In this document: piece by piece, positions 25,301 to 34,056 of the stretch | Numbering within the stretch: position 1 is the first letter of the stretch | Layout: every line of letters begins with the position of its first letter | Notes under the pieces: generated by a model | The model's database searches: none | What the model saw: only the letters and a program-made list of their open reading frames with translations | Told to the model about the DNA's origin: nothing | Made by a program: the position numbers and the translations under genes | Source of the DNA: Liolophura sinensis | Lineage: Eukaryota > Mollusca > Polyplacophora > Chitonida > Chitonidae | Assembly (NCBI RefSeq): GCF_032854445.1 | Contig: NC_088300.1 | Coordinates: 73,337,005-73,401,004, forward strand | Direction: 5' to 3' | Length of the DNA: 64,000 nt

Positions 25301-25450
25301 AGGTACAAGGTTTTGCTGTTACAATGATACTGAACAAAAACACTGACTGTGAGGTCAAAAATTCAGTGGTTCTATTGTGCATTTGATAAAAACAAAAAAT
25401 AACAAATTAAGAACTCACATGGAATCTTGGGCATTCACTTGCATTAACAC
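12397..25450 (-). CDS. Sushi (CCP) domain type I membrane protein, nine exons, 5' end missing
   Basis: I joined this gene from splice signals. Exons in transcript order: 25450-25419, 24826-24663, 24330-24130, 16811-16737, 15101-15063, 14763-14659, 13393-13345, 12617-12568, 12416-12397. Every junction preserves frame (phases 0/2, 2/1, then 1/1 through the transmembrane exon, 1/2, 2/1, stop), and most donors are GTAAG-like. The roughly 245-residue product has a Cys-rich segment (CLFC, QQQC, LWCYV), one CCP domain with four Cys, an acidic Glu/Ser/Thr stalk, a helix GCLLIGIVLVLLM stopped by RRHLRK, and a polar tail ending in NSCY. The architecture is that of a single-pass surface receptor or adhesion protein; ligand and pathway are unknown. 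A signal peptide must lie upstream and is not secure. The 7.3-kb intron before the stalk exon is filled with repeats. The ninth exon and the donor at 14658 are the weakest elements. Confidence 0.7.
14381..14577 (-). mobile_element. tRNA-derived SINE, family A, damaged
   Basis: Reverse complement carries the family's head (GGGCCTCCATGGCTTGATCAG, a decayed box A region) and body (CATGCTGGTTTCCTCTCCAG, CCTGGGCTTTCGCTGG, TATAAGTGAAATAGTC). The (AAATA)n tail is missing. It lies in the last large intron group of the sushi-domain gene. Confidence 0.7.
14659..14763 (-). CDS. Exon: transmembrane helix of sushi-domain protein
   Basis: Acceptor TTTTCCTACAG, donor GTTTGT (weak); 105 nt, phase 1/1. The peptide VVTGLGCLLIGIVLVLLM is a clean single-pass helix followed by the basic stop-transfer RRHLRK and a Pro/Ser-rich start of the cytoplasmic tail. 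Confidence 0.75.
15248..15425 (-). mobile_element. SINE family B fragment
   Basis: TGAGTGAGTGCTTGGG followed by TTTAACGTCGTACTTAAC and TTTTTCAGTCATATGACG is the reverse complement of the conserved tail of a molluscan SINE. The tRNA-like head is not recognisable. It is intronic in the sushi-domain gene. Confidence 0.65.
15430..16730. other. Intron sequence without recognised features
   Basis: AT-rich sequence between the 39-nt exon and the stalk exon of the minus-strand gene. No coding segment, tandem repeat or recognisable transposon seen. Confidence 0.5.
16737..16811 (-). CDS. Exon: acidic stalk of sushi-domain protein
   Basis: Acceptor ATTTACCAG, donor GTAAGT; 75 nt, phase 1 on both sides. 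It encodes PEERITDEEVSESEITKEV and a few more residues, low-complexity and acidic, as expected for a juxtamembrane stalk. A further 39-nt phase 1/1 exon at 15063-15101 (RPSIPANGVTVI) follows it in the transcript. Confidence 0.65.
17200..17993 (+). repeat. Older 3' half of a 1.3-kb repeat unit
   Basis: This segment aligns with the second half of the three units that follow (shared blocks: CGCTTCTAGCGAGAAAACT-like, ATATCTCAAAAAGTTACA, GTGACGTCACAA, AAAATCCAATATGGC). It is clearly more diverged and lacks the first half. It ends in the same (AAT)n tract that starts the next unit. Confidence 0.7.
17994..19305 (+). repeat. 1.3-kb tandem repeat, unit 1 (1,312 bp)
   Basis: Starts CTAGAATGGATCTGC and ends in an A-run plus (AAT)n. 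Near the start are an 8-bp hairpin (GGATCTGC/GCAGATCC, 5-nt loop) and the palindrome CCGGGATCCCGG. The second half has TTGTGACGTCACAA (18979-18992), CCAAT, CCAATATGGCGGCC (19147-19160) and CCACGTGAC (19164-19172). No coding potential. Confidence 0.85.
19306..20624 (+). repeat. 1.3-kb tandem repeat, unit 2 (1,319 bp)
   Basis: Same order of landmarks as unit 1: hairpin and CCGGGATCCCGG at the start, GTGACGTCAC at 20293, CCAATATGGCGGCC at 20459, CCACGTGAC at 20477, then an A-run with (AAT)n at the end. Differences from unit 1 are scattered substitutions and short indels. Confidence 0.85.
20625..21918 (+). repeat. 1.3-kb tandem repeat, unit 3 (about 1,294 bp)
   Basis: Third unit, slightly more diverged: the CRE-like site reads GTGACGTCAT and the ATGGCGGC block is mutated to ATGTCGTC. 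It ends in A9 (AAT)n, into which the hairpin array that follows is fused. Confidence 0.85.
21923..22163 (+). repeat. Four tandem copies of a short hairpin element
   Basis: Copies start at 21923, 21980, 22043 and 22106 (spacings 57, 63, 63), each AAGAAAAAACAGAACG, ATTACAAT, then a perfect 13-bp stem (AGGGATCCCGTTC/GAACGGGATCCCT) with loop GGGA, separated by TAATAATAA-type spacers. The copies look identical apart from the number of AAT triplets, so the array is young. No coding. Confidence 0.85.
22164..24129. other. Intron sequence between repeats and the sushi exon
   Basis: Intron of the minus-strand gene. Apart from a plus-strand signal-peptide-like segment at 22397 I see no coding segment; an 83-codon plus-strand frame at 23338-23589 has no domain. 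Confidence 0.45.
22397..22630 (+). CDS. Candidate two-exon small secreted peptide or signal-peptide exon
   Basis: ATG at 22397 opens a classical signal peptide (MSTHPACILLLIFLSVRL, then TLAT) that stops exactly at a donor ACAG|GT at 22463, phase 1. A good acceptor (TTCTTCTCACTACAG) at 22592 joins in frame to TSHVDLNFQCQ and a TAA at 22630, giving 34 residues. It lies on the strand opposite to the host gene, inside its intron. It could instead be the first exon of a plus-strand gene with exons I cannot identify, or chance. Confidence 0.3.
24130..24330 (-). CDS. Exon: complete sushi/CCP domain
   Basis: This 201-nt exon is bounded by TTTTTCAG and GTATGT and is phase 1 on both sides, which is the rule for CCP exons. 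The product starts CDMIELPENTEWN and contains VLSCKTGF, NLTCLSTRNWD and NFQC, giving the four cysteines and the Trp between Cys3 and Cys4 that define the fold. The length of about 66 residues is normal for the family. CCP domains mediate protein binding on complement regulators, cytokine receptors and adhesion molecules. Confidence 0.8.
24448..24600 (-). mobile_element. tRNA-derived SINE, family A, partial
   Basis: Plus strand reads GGGAGGAAACCAGGCAGAGC, CCGGGGAAACAACCATCTGC, GAGGAAGCCAACTTGAGCTG and TGAACTCACAACAATCGCAT, the body and head of family A in reverse. The tail is missing. It sits in the intron between the Cys-rich and CCP exons. Confidence 0.7.
24663..24826 (-). CDS. Exon: cysteine-rich ectodomain of sushi-domain protein
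   Basis: The acceptor TTTTTCCAG precedes 24826 and the donor GTAAGC follows 24663. The exon holds 54 full codons plus one base at each end. Four to five cysteines sit in a Gln/Asp-rich context (YSWCLFCLNED, FQQQCVDQNP, VLWCYVRGKPP). The C-x-NP-x-WCY spacing faintly resembles the second half of a kringle, but I cannot support that assignment. The upstream exon at 25419-25450 joins in frame and encodes VLMQVNAQDS. Confidence 0.65.
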
Positions 25451-25552
25451 CTAGAAAGACAAAAGCACTTTGTACTTACTCAACAAAATATATCTCTGTG
25501 TACATGCAGTATTATTAAGGCCACGTCACTTTAAATTTTTCCTTTTAAGTTG

Positions 25553-25755
25553 TGTATGTATGGGGTTTAACATCATATTATTAACAATTTTTCAGTCGCA
25601 AGGAGTCATCAGGTGTGTGTTCACATATTGTGTTTTCTTGTGGCAGGGCAAGTCCACTGAAATATCATGCCGAAGACACCAGACATGACACGCTGCCATG
25701 TGACACCTTAAAGACACTGCAAACCATTAGGCCACTGAAGCGGTCAGCTTAATGG
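25553..25755 (-). mobile_element. SINE family B copy
   Basis: GGGGTTTAACATCATATTAT, AACAATTTTTCAGTCGCAAG, CCGAAGACACCAGACATGAC and GGCCACTGAAGCGGTCAGC match the other family B copies at 29625 and 41378. Confidence 0.7.
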
Positions 25756-25919
25756 TAAGAATAAATCTTTTTTAAATCTTGGAGGAAAGTACAAAAATAA
25801 GGATAGTATTTAATCATCATCAAAGTTTGAGGAAATGTGCACTACCCCAGATATGTGTATGTGATCCGAATGGTTTGAAAAAGAAGGAAAATTATAACTA
25901 CAGGGAAAAAAATGCAGTT

Positions 25920-26957
25920 GAGTATGGCCCTTGACCAATGCAGTCTAGTGATTGAAGCCACATGTGTGTCCTCAGAGGACGAATATGGCCTTTGACCAAT
26001 GAGGTCTAGTGACTGAAGCCACATGTGTGTCCTGAGAGGACGAGTATGGCCCTTGGCCAATGAGGTCTAGTGATTGAAACCACATCTGTGTCCTCAGAGG
26101 ACAAGTATGGACCGTGGCCAATGAGGTCTTTTGATTGAAGCCACATTTGTGTCCTCAGAGGACCAGTATGGCCTTTGACCAATGAGGTTTGGGGGATTGA
26201 AGCCACATCTGTGTCCTCAGAGGACGAGTATGGCCCTTGACAAATGAGGTCTGGTGATTGAAGCCACATCCGTGTCCTCAGAGGATGAATATGGCCTTCG
26301 ACCAATGAGGTCGGGTGACTGAAGCCACACCTGTGTCCTCAGAGGACGAGTATGGCCCTTGACCAATGAGGTCTAGTGATTGAAGCCACATGTGTGTCCT
26401 CAGTGGACAAGTATGGCCCTTGACCAATGAGGTCTGGTGACTGAAGCCTCACCTGTGTCCTCAGAGGACGAGTATGGCCCTTGACCAATGAGGTCTAGTG
26501 ATTAAAGCCACATCTGTGTCCTCAGTGGACAAGTATGGCCCTTGACCAATGAGGTCTGGTGACTGAAGCCACATCTGTGTCCTCAAAGAACGAGTCTGGC
26601 CTTTGACCAATGAGGTCTAGTGACCTCAGAGGACAAGTATGGTCCATGACTAATGCAGTCTAGTGATTCAAGCCACATGTGTGTCCTCAGAGGACGAATA
26701 TGGCCCGTGGCCAATGAGGTCTAGTGACTAAAGCCACATCTGTGTCCTCATAGGACGAGTATGGCCCTTGACCAATGCAGTCTAGTGATTGAAGCCACAT
26801 GTGTGTCCTCAGAGGACAAGTATGGCCCGTGACCAATGAGGTCTAGTGACTAAAGCCACATCTGTGTCCTCATAGGACAAGTATGGCCCTTGACCAATGC
26901 AGTCTAGTGATTGAAACCACATCTGTGTCCTCAGAGGACAAGTATGGCCCTTGACCA
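25920..26957 (+). repeat. 61-bp minisatellite, about 17 units
   Basis: Unit: GAGTATGGCCCTTGACCAAT, GAGGTCTAGTGATTGAAGCC, ACATCTGTGTCCTCAGAGGAC. Landmarks TATGGCC at 26351, 26412 and 26473 give a 61-bp period. One unit near 26590-26640 is internally deleted. The period is not a multiple of 3 and there is no coding signal. Confidence 0.9.
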
Positions 26958-27964
26958 ACTTACATTTCGTGCTATCAGAGTAAGACAAAAGCTGTACAGG
27001 AAGATGAATTTGTATGCCCTGTCATAATATGTCATAACACAATGCACGCAGTGCATTCTGGCTGCTCAGGTAGTTCCCTCCAGCATTCTATTCATACATG
27101 TCAACATATGACTTTGACTCCACTGATTACACCCTGCTCTGAGCAGATTTCCTTTTCCTGTAAAGACAAAAGAAACAAAAAATTGATTTAATGCGTTTGT
27201 TTAATAGGGTTTAATAGGGAATTACCTCCCTTGGAGTCACTCTGCTATTTAAATGGTGCATTTTTAGGAGCAAGCTTAGGTGGGACCTTTCAAGGTGGTT
27301 AATGGCCAGTTTCGATGTTAAAACGGCATAAGCTATCTGAAGACCTATCACCAAGACAGATTTTGATTTTGTAAAGTGATTTGGAAAGAATAAATATTTG
27401 TTTAAAGCCATTTGGAGGAAATTTAAAAATCCCCAATGAAATACCTGTACACATAGTTTACAGCGTACACCAAACTCAGATATGTATATCTGACATAGAA
27501 AGCATAGAAAAGACTGAAGTGAGTCTGCCACTTAAGGTGGCTGATGTCATGTTTTCCAGCAATCTGCTGGCTGAAAAACAGTAGCAACTGTCATGACATA
27601 ACCTTCATCATGCATAATTTGTTCGCTAGGTTATGTCCCACTTTGTGGCTACTATTGTATAGCAAGGTATATGTATAGCAAGGGAGGCCTACTGACCGAT
27701 TAAATCGTCCACTTTCAAGAGCAGGATATTTGATCGACCAAATCACAGACTTTGCTGGACTGAATGAACTTGGACTTTCACAGCTGAAGTCCAGCACTCT
27801 ACCAAGTGAGCCAAAGGAAAATTCCTGCTTATAGCTACTCATAGTATAAGCAATGGAAAAGTCTCATTACACTTAACACACGTATATAGTTTTAATGACT
27901 AGGCCCAGTGTAGCCCTATGCCACTAATGTGTGGTTCAGCAGTTCAGGGAAGTTTTTTCTCATG

Positions 27965-29057
27965 AGGTTGTTCTCCCAAGTCAAACAACCCACTGTTACT
28001 CATCAGCCAAGGTTCGTCAATGTAACACACATAAGGCCGTTCTCCAAGTTAAACAACCCACTGTTACTTATCAGCCAAGGTTCGTCAATGTAACACACAT
28101 CAGGTCGTTCTCCAAGTAAAACAACCCACTGTTACTCATCAGACAAGGTTCGTCAATGTAACACACATCAGGTCGTACTCCAAGTCAAACAACCCACTGT
28201 TACTCATCAGCCAAGGTTCGTCAATGTAACACACATCAGGTCGTTCTCCAAGTCAAACAACCCACTGTTACTCATCAGACAAGGTTCGTCAATGTAACAC
28301 ACATCAGGCCGTTCTCCAAGTCAAACAACTCACTGTTACTCATCAGCCAAGGTTGGTCAATGTAACACACATCAGGTCGTTCTCCAAGTTAAACAACCCA
28401 CTGTTACTCATCAGACAAGGTTCGTCAATGTAACACACATCAGGTCGTTCTCCAAGTCAAACAACCCACTGTTACTCATCAGCCAAGGTTCGTCAATGTA
28501 ACACACATCAGGCCGTTCTCCAAGTCAAACAACCCACTGTTACTCATCAGCCAAGGTTCGTCAATGTAACACACATCAGGCCGTTCTCCAAGTCAAACAA
28601 CCCACTGTTACTCATCAGCCAAGGTTCGTCAATGTAACACACATCAGGTCGTTCTCCAAGTCAAACAACCCATTGTTACTCATCAGGAAAGGTTCGTCAA
28701 TGTAACACACATCAGGTCGTTCTCCAAGTCAAACAACCCACTGTTACTCATCAGCCAAGGTTCGTCAATGTAACACACATCAGGTCGTTCTCCAAGTCAA
28801 ACAACCCATTGTTACTCATCAGCCAAGGTTCGTCAATGTAACACACATCAGGTCGTTCTCCAAGTTAAACCACCCACTGTTACTCATCAGACAAGGTTCG
28901 TCAATGTAACACACATCAGGCCATTCTCCAAGTCAAACAACCCACTTTTATTAATCAGCCAAGGTTCGTCAATGTAACACACATCAGGCCATTCTCCAAG
29001 TCAAACAACCCACTGTTACTCATCGGATATTGTCCCGCAATGTAACACACATCAGGT
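27965..29057 (+). repeat. 68-bp minisatellite, about 16 units
   Basis: Unit: CAGGTCGTTCTCCAAGTCAA, ACAACCCACTGTTACTCATC, AGCCAAGGTTCGTCAATGTA, ACACACAT. Two alternatives recur at a few sites (GGTCGTT/GGCCGTT, AGCCAAGG/AGACAAGG, CAAGTCAA/CAAGTTAA), as in the 93-bp array. Edge units are more diverged. Confidence 0.9.
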
Positions 29058-29415
29058 TAGCCTATCTTGATGTGTTATGATGAATATCAAAATTTCAAAA
29101 TAGCACACTGCATGGCTCTGCATCTCCAAGTGCCTGGCTCTTTTGTCCAGCTTCAACTGGCCTGATATCGGACCACTAATCTGTATTGTTTACTATACCA
29201 AGTAAAGACGTCATCACAGTGTAGGCACTCACCACTACTGACAGTCACCACTACTGGCACTTGACGACAGGCCTACTCTCCTTAGTACTAGCCAAAAGTA
29301 CTTTATAATTATGATTCGCGTTCAAATATCGAAAAATCAACTTATAATTGTTGTTGAAGCCTTCAATGCGATATTTTAACCCTTTCTAGATAAATATAAC
29401 AAGACATAAACGTAC

Positions 29416-29587
29416 CTGACCAAATGACAAAGTAAAAGAAAGCCAACAAGTCGGTCCTGCGTACACTTATTACTTCCTCGTGAAATAAGGGGACATGCTT
29501 CCGGTGCTTGTTGAAAGCGAGGCTCAGGGGAATCCCCTCTCGACGTAGGCGATGCAACAAAGTTGAACGATTTGACATGTCACACAC
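29416..29587 (-). other. Candidate upstream exon with strong donor
   Basis: A minus-strand frame beginning with Met at 29587 ends in a hydrophobic run (LLAFFYFVIWS) directly at a strong donor, CAG|GTACGT (exon end 29416). It could be a 5' exon of the sushi-domain gene, with a further candidate exon after the strong acceptor TTTGTCTTTACAG at 27157. Neither gives a unique in-frame join to the exon at 25450, so the link is unproven. Confidence 0.25.
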
Positions 29588-29624
29588 GAGGCAAACATGT
29601 GTATATAAATCCCTCCGACGTGGA

Positions 29625-29947
29625 GTCTTTATGGGTAGGCTTACATATTATGTGTTTTCTAGTAGCAGGGGGAGTCCATGCCGACGAAGTGCTGTCACCA
29701 CTGAGTTAAGTATCATATACCGAAAACACCAGACATGACACCCTGACGCAGTCACATTATCCTGACACCGGGCGAATCAGTCACGTTTCTTTTCTCTACT
29801 TGACCTCTCAGTGCTGAGAGCCAAACGAAGCAGCAACAAATTCCATTTTAAAAGTCTTTGGTGTGAACCGACCTGGGTTTGATCTCTGGTGTCCGACTTC
29901 GAGGCAGACGCCTTAGCCATCCGGCCACCGAAGCGGTCTGTTTCAAT
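29625..29947 (-). mobile_element. SINE family B with tRNA-like head
   Basis: On the minus strand the element opens with GGTGGCCGGATGGCTAAGGC, a good box A match, then GTCTGCCTCGAAGTC in the anticodon-arm position and a box B-like region, followed by the family body (GTCATGTCTGGTGTTTTCGG). The conserved 3' block is truncated. Confidence 0.7.
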
Positions 29948-30184
29948 AGAAACCCCCATGACTCGATCCGTGAGTGAAACGGAATGACTACTGTATTGTG
30001 TTCACATCGTTTGAACATTCCATTCCAGTTAGTTGTCGTTGGAACCAGGACCTTGACATAGACGGAACACATTAATCGGAAACTAGTTGAGCTCAGTATT
30101 AACCTATATTCCAAAAATAAAATCATCATCCGAAGCGCTTCAACTACCACTGCATGCAACAACGTCGTTGAAACTTCTTATTTC

Positions 30185-30290
30185 ACTCTGAGATATTTAT
30201 TTATTTATTTATTTATTGGATTGGCGTTTTACGCCATGCTCAAGCAGTTTTCACTTACACGACGGCGGCCAGCGTATTTTGGTTGGAAGA
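30185..30290 (-). mobile_element. SINE family A, 3' tail fragment
   Basis: (TATT)n followed by GATTGGCGTTTTACGCCATG, CTCAAGCAGTTTTCACTTAC and ACGACGGCGGCCAGCG is the reversed 3' end of the family. Confidence 0.65.
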
Positions 30291-30582
30291 AATCTTGTAG
30301 ATCCACGATATACATAGCACTTGGATGGAAGGTACCTGAATGATATCACATATGAGTTTTGGTAAAGCTTTGTTATAATGTTTATATCCCCAAATGCATG
30401 TACATTTAATCTGGATTTAAATTAAGAACGTAGAATATTCCCCATACAACAGACAGGGGTTCGCCATCAGACCGCTAGATGCCTCAATGTTAACCTAACA
30501 GACAGTTGCCTACACTTACTTGTAATTCTGACATATGTGAATGCATTGGCGTTATCAAAGCATGTGGCAATATATTGGAATT

Positions 30583-30957
30583 GAACAAACATAATATTCA
30601 GCAATGCCGTTTACCTATATTAACACTTAACAATGCCGTATGCCTGTATTAACACTCAGCAATGCCGTATACCTGTATTAACACTCAGCAATGCCTATAT
30701 TAACACTCAGCAATGCCGTATACCTTTATTAACACTCAGCAATGCCGTATATCAATATTAACACTCAGCCATACTGTATACTTATGTTAACACTCAGCAA
30801 TGCCGTATACCTTAACATTCAACATTAACATTCAACAACACTGTATACCTATATTAACACTTAGCAATGCCGTATGCCTATATTGACACTTACAAATGCC
30901 GTATACCTTTATTAACACTCAGCAATGCCGTATGCCTATATTAACTCTCATTTAAAC
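30583..30957 (+). repeat. About 29-bp minisatellite, about 12 units
   Basis: Unit AACACTCAGCAATGCCGTAT plus ACCTATATT, with frequent small length changes, for example near 30690 and 30815, in contrast to the indel-free 93-bp array. Confidence 0.85.
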
Positions 30958-31539
30958 AACCTGGTGTGGAAATCTGCTTTCACAAACCGCAATGACTCGA
31001 AACTATGGATATCTGTTATCGACGAGTTCGATCACGGTCAAGGGTCACGTGTAGAAAAATAGCCGTTAAATTCATTAAAAAAACACGTGCCGGTTCATTA
31101 CCTAAGCCTATATCGGCAAATGCAGAGTAATTTTAGGAATCAGTGTGATGCCTAAGGGAAAATCTGTTAATGACGGTACATCGATATTTACATTTAGGGA
31201 AGATGGTCGACTTAGCAGTATATTGACAATCTCGTGAAAATCTTAATCCAGTCTTCCTGTGGCTGGCTGTACGTGTACAAAGGTTATCTTGAGGTCGATC
31301 TCGAAGGTCGCTCGAAAGTTTTTAATTCATGTCGACCATGAAACTCCGAAAGTCCGTACTTTTTTTGCCCTACATTTTTCCTTGTATTTTCTGCCTGCAG
31401 TTTACAATGTGCTCGTTTGATGTTTAGTAATGAACTTTCATAGAGGTTATTCTATTCGGCATGTTGCGTGTATAAGTGTGTAAACTCTCTGTGAGTTTAG
31501 GTCTAACTCACGCTGTCTTCATCTCCAACCGTAGGCCTG

Positions 31540-31874
31540 CGTGGAAAGGTGTCCTTCAAACTTCATGCTGTCCTTCAGGCCTTCCCACGTACGACCAGAG
31601 AAGAAGCCAGCATGAGTTCAGCATTAAGGGGAAGTGCAACGACTGGTTGACCCGTATCAGTATAAGGGCTCGGGTGAGGCAGCTTACTTGCCTTCGGCAA
31701 GTCGTCTCATGGAGACGCTCTTGATAAGGTGGGAAGGCCTGGCAGCAATGCCAGTATGGTCGCGGGTTTCCCTGAGGCTCTGCCCGACGTCATCCCACCA
31801 TAATACTGGTCGCCGTCGTGTAAGTGAAATATTTTTGAGTACGGCGAAAAACACAAATCAGTTAAATAAATAGA
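31540..31874 (+). mobile_element. SINE family A-like copy with unusual internal segment
   Basis: The 3' part (GGTCGCGGGTTTCCCTGAGG, CATCCCACCATAATACTGGT, CGCCGTCGTGTAAGTGAAAT, final AAATAAATAG) is family A. The part before it contains ACTTGCCTTCGGCAAGT (7-bp stem) and GGCAGCAATGCCAG instead of the usual body, and a second, partial body copy (CCTTCCCACGTACGACCAGA) lies upstream. It is probably a subfamily or composite. Confidence 0.6.
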
Positions 31875-32172
31875 TCAAATGGTCGAAGGTTTTATACCAA
31901 GCCCATTTCAAGCCCAAATGAGAGAATCATTTAACTGACAGACAGTTAGGTGAAACATTTTTGCATGCATGGAGATATACAATAGTCAGATAATATACAT
32001 CCGTGTTTTCTGTATTTGACAACAACTTTATGAGCAAAGGGTTTACCGCCGATACACCTGTGCGGTAAGTTAACTGAAATACTGGCAATGCAAAAGTGTG
32101 CAACATGGAGATTAGCGACGACATTGTGGTATATATGGTCATATGTAACCGATGAAATCCGGAATACAATAC

Positions 32173-32206
32173 AACGACCCCCCCACCCCCACCCCCACCC
32201 CCACAC
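32173..32206. other. C-rich tract with G-quadruplex potential on minus strand
   Basis: Four or more C5 runs separated by single A residues; the minus strand therefore reads GGGGGT repeated. This fits the intramolecular G-quadruplex consensus with one-base loops. Confidence 0.6.
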
Positions 32207-32593
32207 ACCACGACTAATGTAGAATAAAAGGTAAACAACAATGCTGTGATGTTAATAACGGTTTATTAGACGTCACTTTTACAGAATCACTCAAAAATGA
32301 TGTTATTGCATATAATAAACAATAACATGAAAACAATGCAATACAAAGGCTCTACCCAAACAACATCGATCTATGCATCAGTACTCAGGCAACTGAAACG
32401 GACATGCACTTGCCTTTGTTTTATTTTCAGCATGGGGATATACACATATGTATGCAACACACACTGCTAACTGGAACGTTAATATATTGCACAGACGAAT
32501 AGACAACAATTATATTCCGGATAGTAGATTACAAAATAGACGTCGATACCACGAGGCTCTGTGGTTACTATGACTATTTTTAAACATCGAAAT

Positions 32594-32852
32594 ATCTATT
32601 TGATTGGTGTTTTACGCCGAACTCAAGAATATTTCACTTATACAATGGCGGCCAGCATTATGGTGGGAGGAAACCAGGCACAGCACGGGGAAAACCCACG
32701 ACCATACGCAAGTTGCTCGCAGAAATTCTTATGTACGGCGGGAGAGGAAACCAGCATGAGCTGGACTTGAACTCACAACAACCGCATTGATGAGAGGCTT
32801 CAGGGTCATTACGCTGCGCTGGAGCAAAAACCAACTGAGTCACGGAGGCCCC
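32594..32852 (-). mobile_element. SINE family A with 11-bp target duplication
   Basis: Near full-length element on the minus strand: GGGGCCTCCGTGACTCAGTT at 32852 (box A-like TGACTCAGTTGG) down to the TTTGATTGGTGTTTTACGCC tail. It is flanked by AACATCGAAAT at 32583-32593 and 32853-32863, a perfect target-site duplication. It lies downstream of the calcium-binding protein gene. Confidence 0.85.
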
Positions 32853-32906
32853 AACATCGAAATGAAAATCTTAATCGTAATTATACCATAAATATTCGTG
32901 TATTAG

Positions 32907-32909
<3 letters not shown>

Positions 32910-32969
<60 letters not shown>
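32910..32969. repeat. (AT)n microsatellite
   Basis: About 30 uninterrupted AT dinucleotides. Confidence 0.95.
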
Positions 32970-32975
<6 letters not shown>

Positions 32976-33299
32976 TAAAAGGCTGCCCCCATTGTTCGTG
33001 TATATAACCTTGATATACGTCATATTTGCATGATGGTAAGTGTCAGACGATGGTCTTGAGGCCGATTGCAAATACCCTCTTACACTGGTCGTAAACATCT
33101 TATCTTCAACCAATAAGATACCATAGGATTCCCTAGGAAAGTTTTTTAGTAACTCACCGGGAATCACTGACTGACATCGTATACTTAATGAATGTACAAA
33201 CTGTTGAATATGTCGTGAAAGAAATGTCAAATACATATAGCGACTGGAAGAGAAACCCCGTTGCATGTACGTTTAGGTTACACTGACTGTTGGATGTTT

Positions 33300-33839
33300 C
33301 TATTTCACCTGTGTTATGAAGACAGGTCGATGTTCCGGGTTGGAAGATGAAAAATGGCGCACGAGATCAAGGACGAAAGACTCTCGGCTTATGAAGTTTT
33401 CTAACTTGTTAGACAACTCCTGGAAAATCTTTTGGATCTTTCCGTCGTTGCTGAGACCTACTGACCCGTAAAACACCTTTAATTCTTCAAAAGATATCTG
33501 CCCGTCGCCATTTAGGTCCATACTATCAAACAGGTCGCTGGCCCATGCGCGGAGCAGCCGGGCGTAACTCTCCGTGTCTCGACAAAATTCGGCACAAGTA
33601 GTTATCCAACGGTCTTCGTTGACTTGTACCAAAGGGTCTGGCTGAAGATATTTAATCCATTTCACCCATTCTTGTCTGGTCTGGGCAGCTTTCTCAGGTG
33701 AAGCACCGGTCTTCATGGAGATATAATCTGCAATTTGCTCAAGATCCTGCTTTGTCATCAGACCATCGCCTGAAACGTCAAAGAACTGGAAAGCCAATTT
33801 CCACTTGTCAACCATAAACTGAGGGTACTCTGAGGCCAT
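33300..33839 (-). CDS. Sarcoplasmic calcium-binding protein (EF-hand)
   Basis: A 179-residue protein in one coding exon. Canonical EF-hand loops occur at residues 21-32 (DVSGDGLMTKQD) and 108-119 (DLNGDGQISFEE), each with Asp/Ser/Asn ligands, the central Gly and an acidic residue at position 12. The other two expected hands are not canonical. Length, the Trp-rich linker (EWVKWIKYLQPDP) and the loop spacing match invertebrate sarcoplasmic calcium-binding proteins, soluble cytosolic calcium buffers of muscle and neurons. I start at Met 33839 because a splice acceptor (TATGTTTGCAG) lies just before it, with AAAT between; the frame stays open upstream to 33938, but that is intron. The stop is TAG at 33300-33302. 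The gene is intact. A 5' UTR exon and TATA box are visible about 1.1 kb upstream. Confidence 0.88.
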   Translation of the reverse strand: MASEYPQFMVDKWKLAFQFFDVSGDGLMTKQDLEQIADYISMKTGASPEKAAQTRQEWVKWIKYLQPDPLVQVNEDRWITTCAEFCRDTESYARLLRAWASDLFDSMDLNGDGQISFEELKVFYGSVGLSNDGKIQKIFQELSNKLENFISRESFVLDLVRHFSSSNPEHRPVFITQVK

Positions 33840-34056
33840 ATTTCTGCAAACATAAAAGGAGTTAACCACCTTTGTCAAGTGTACCAGTATAAATTGAAAA
33901 ATATGTGTGAATAATATTCGCGATATATTTGGATACATTTTCAGGTATAAATATGTTTAATTGAAATACGGCGTAGAACCTTTTCCACCTATATTCAATT
34001 GTGCCCTTATACACATTTCGTGGACACACAGTGACAATCATTAAACTAATGTACAT

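Noticed and set aside
25920-29057. Possible CRISPR array (regular repeats)
   Set aside because: Whole units are repeated with no unique spacers, in a eukaryotic intron-containing region; these are minisatellites.
33840-33938. N-terminal extension of the calcium-binding protein to Met 33938
   Set aside because: The segment is intron-like and a splice acceptor directly precedes the Met at 33839; the shorter form matches the family length.
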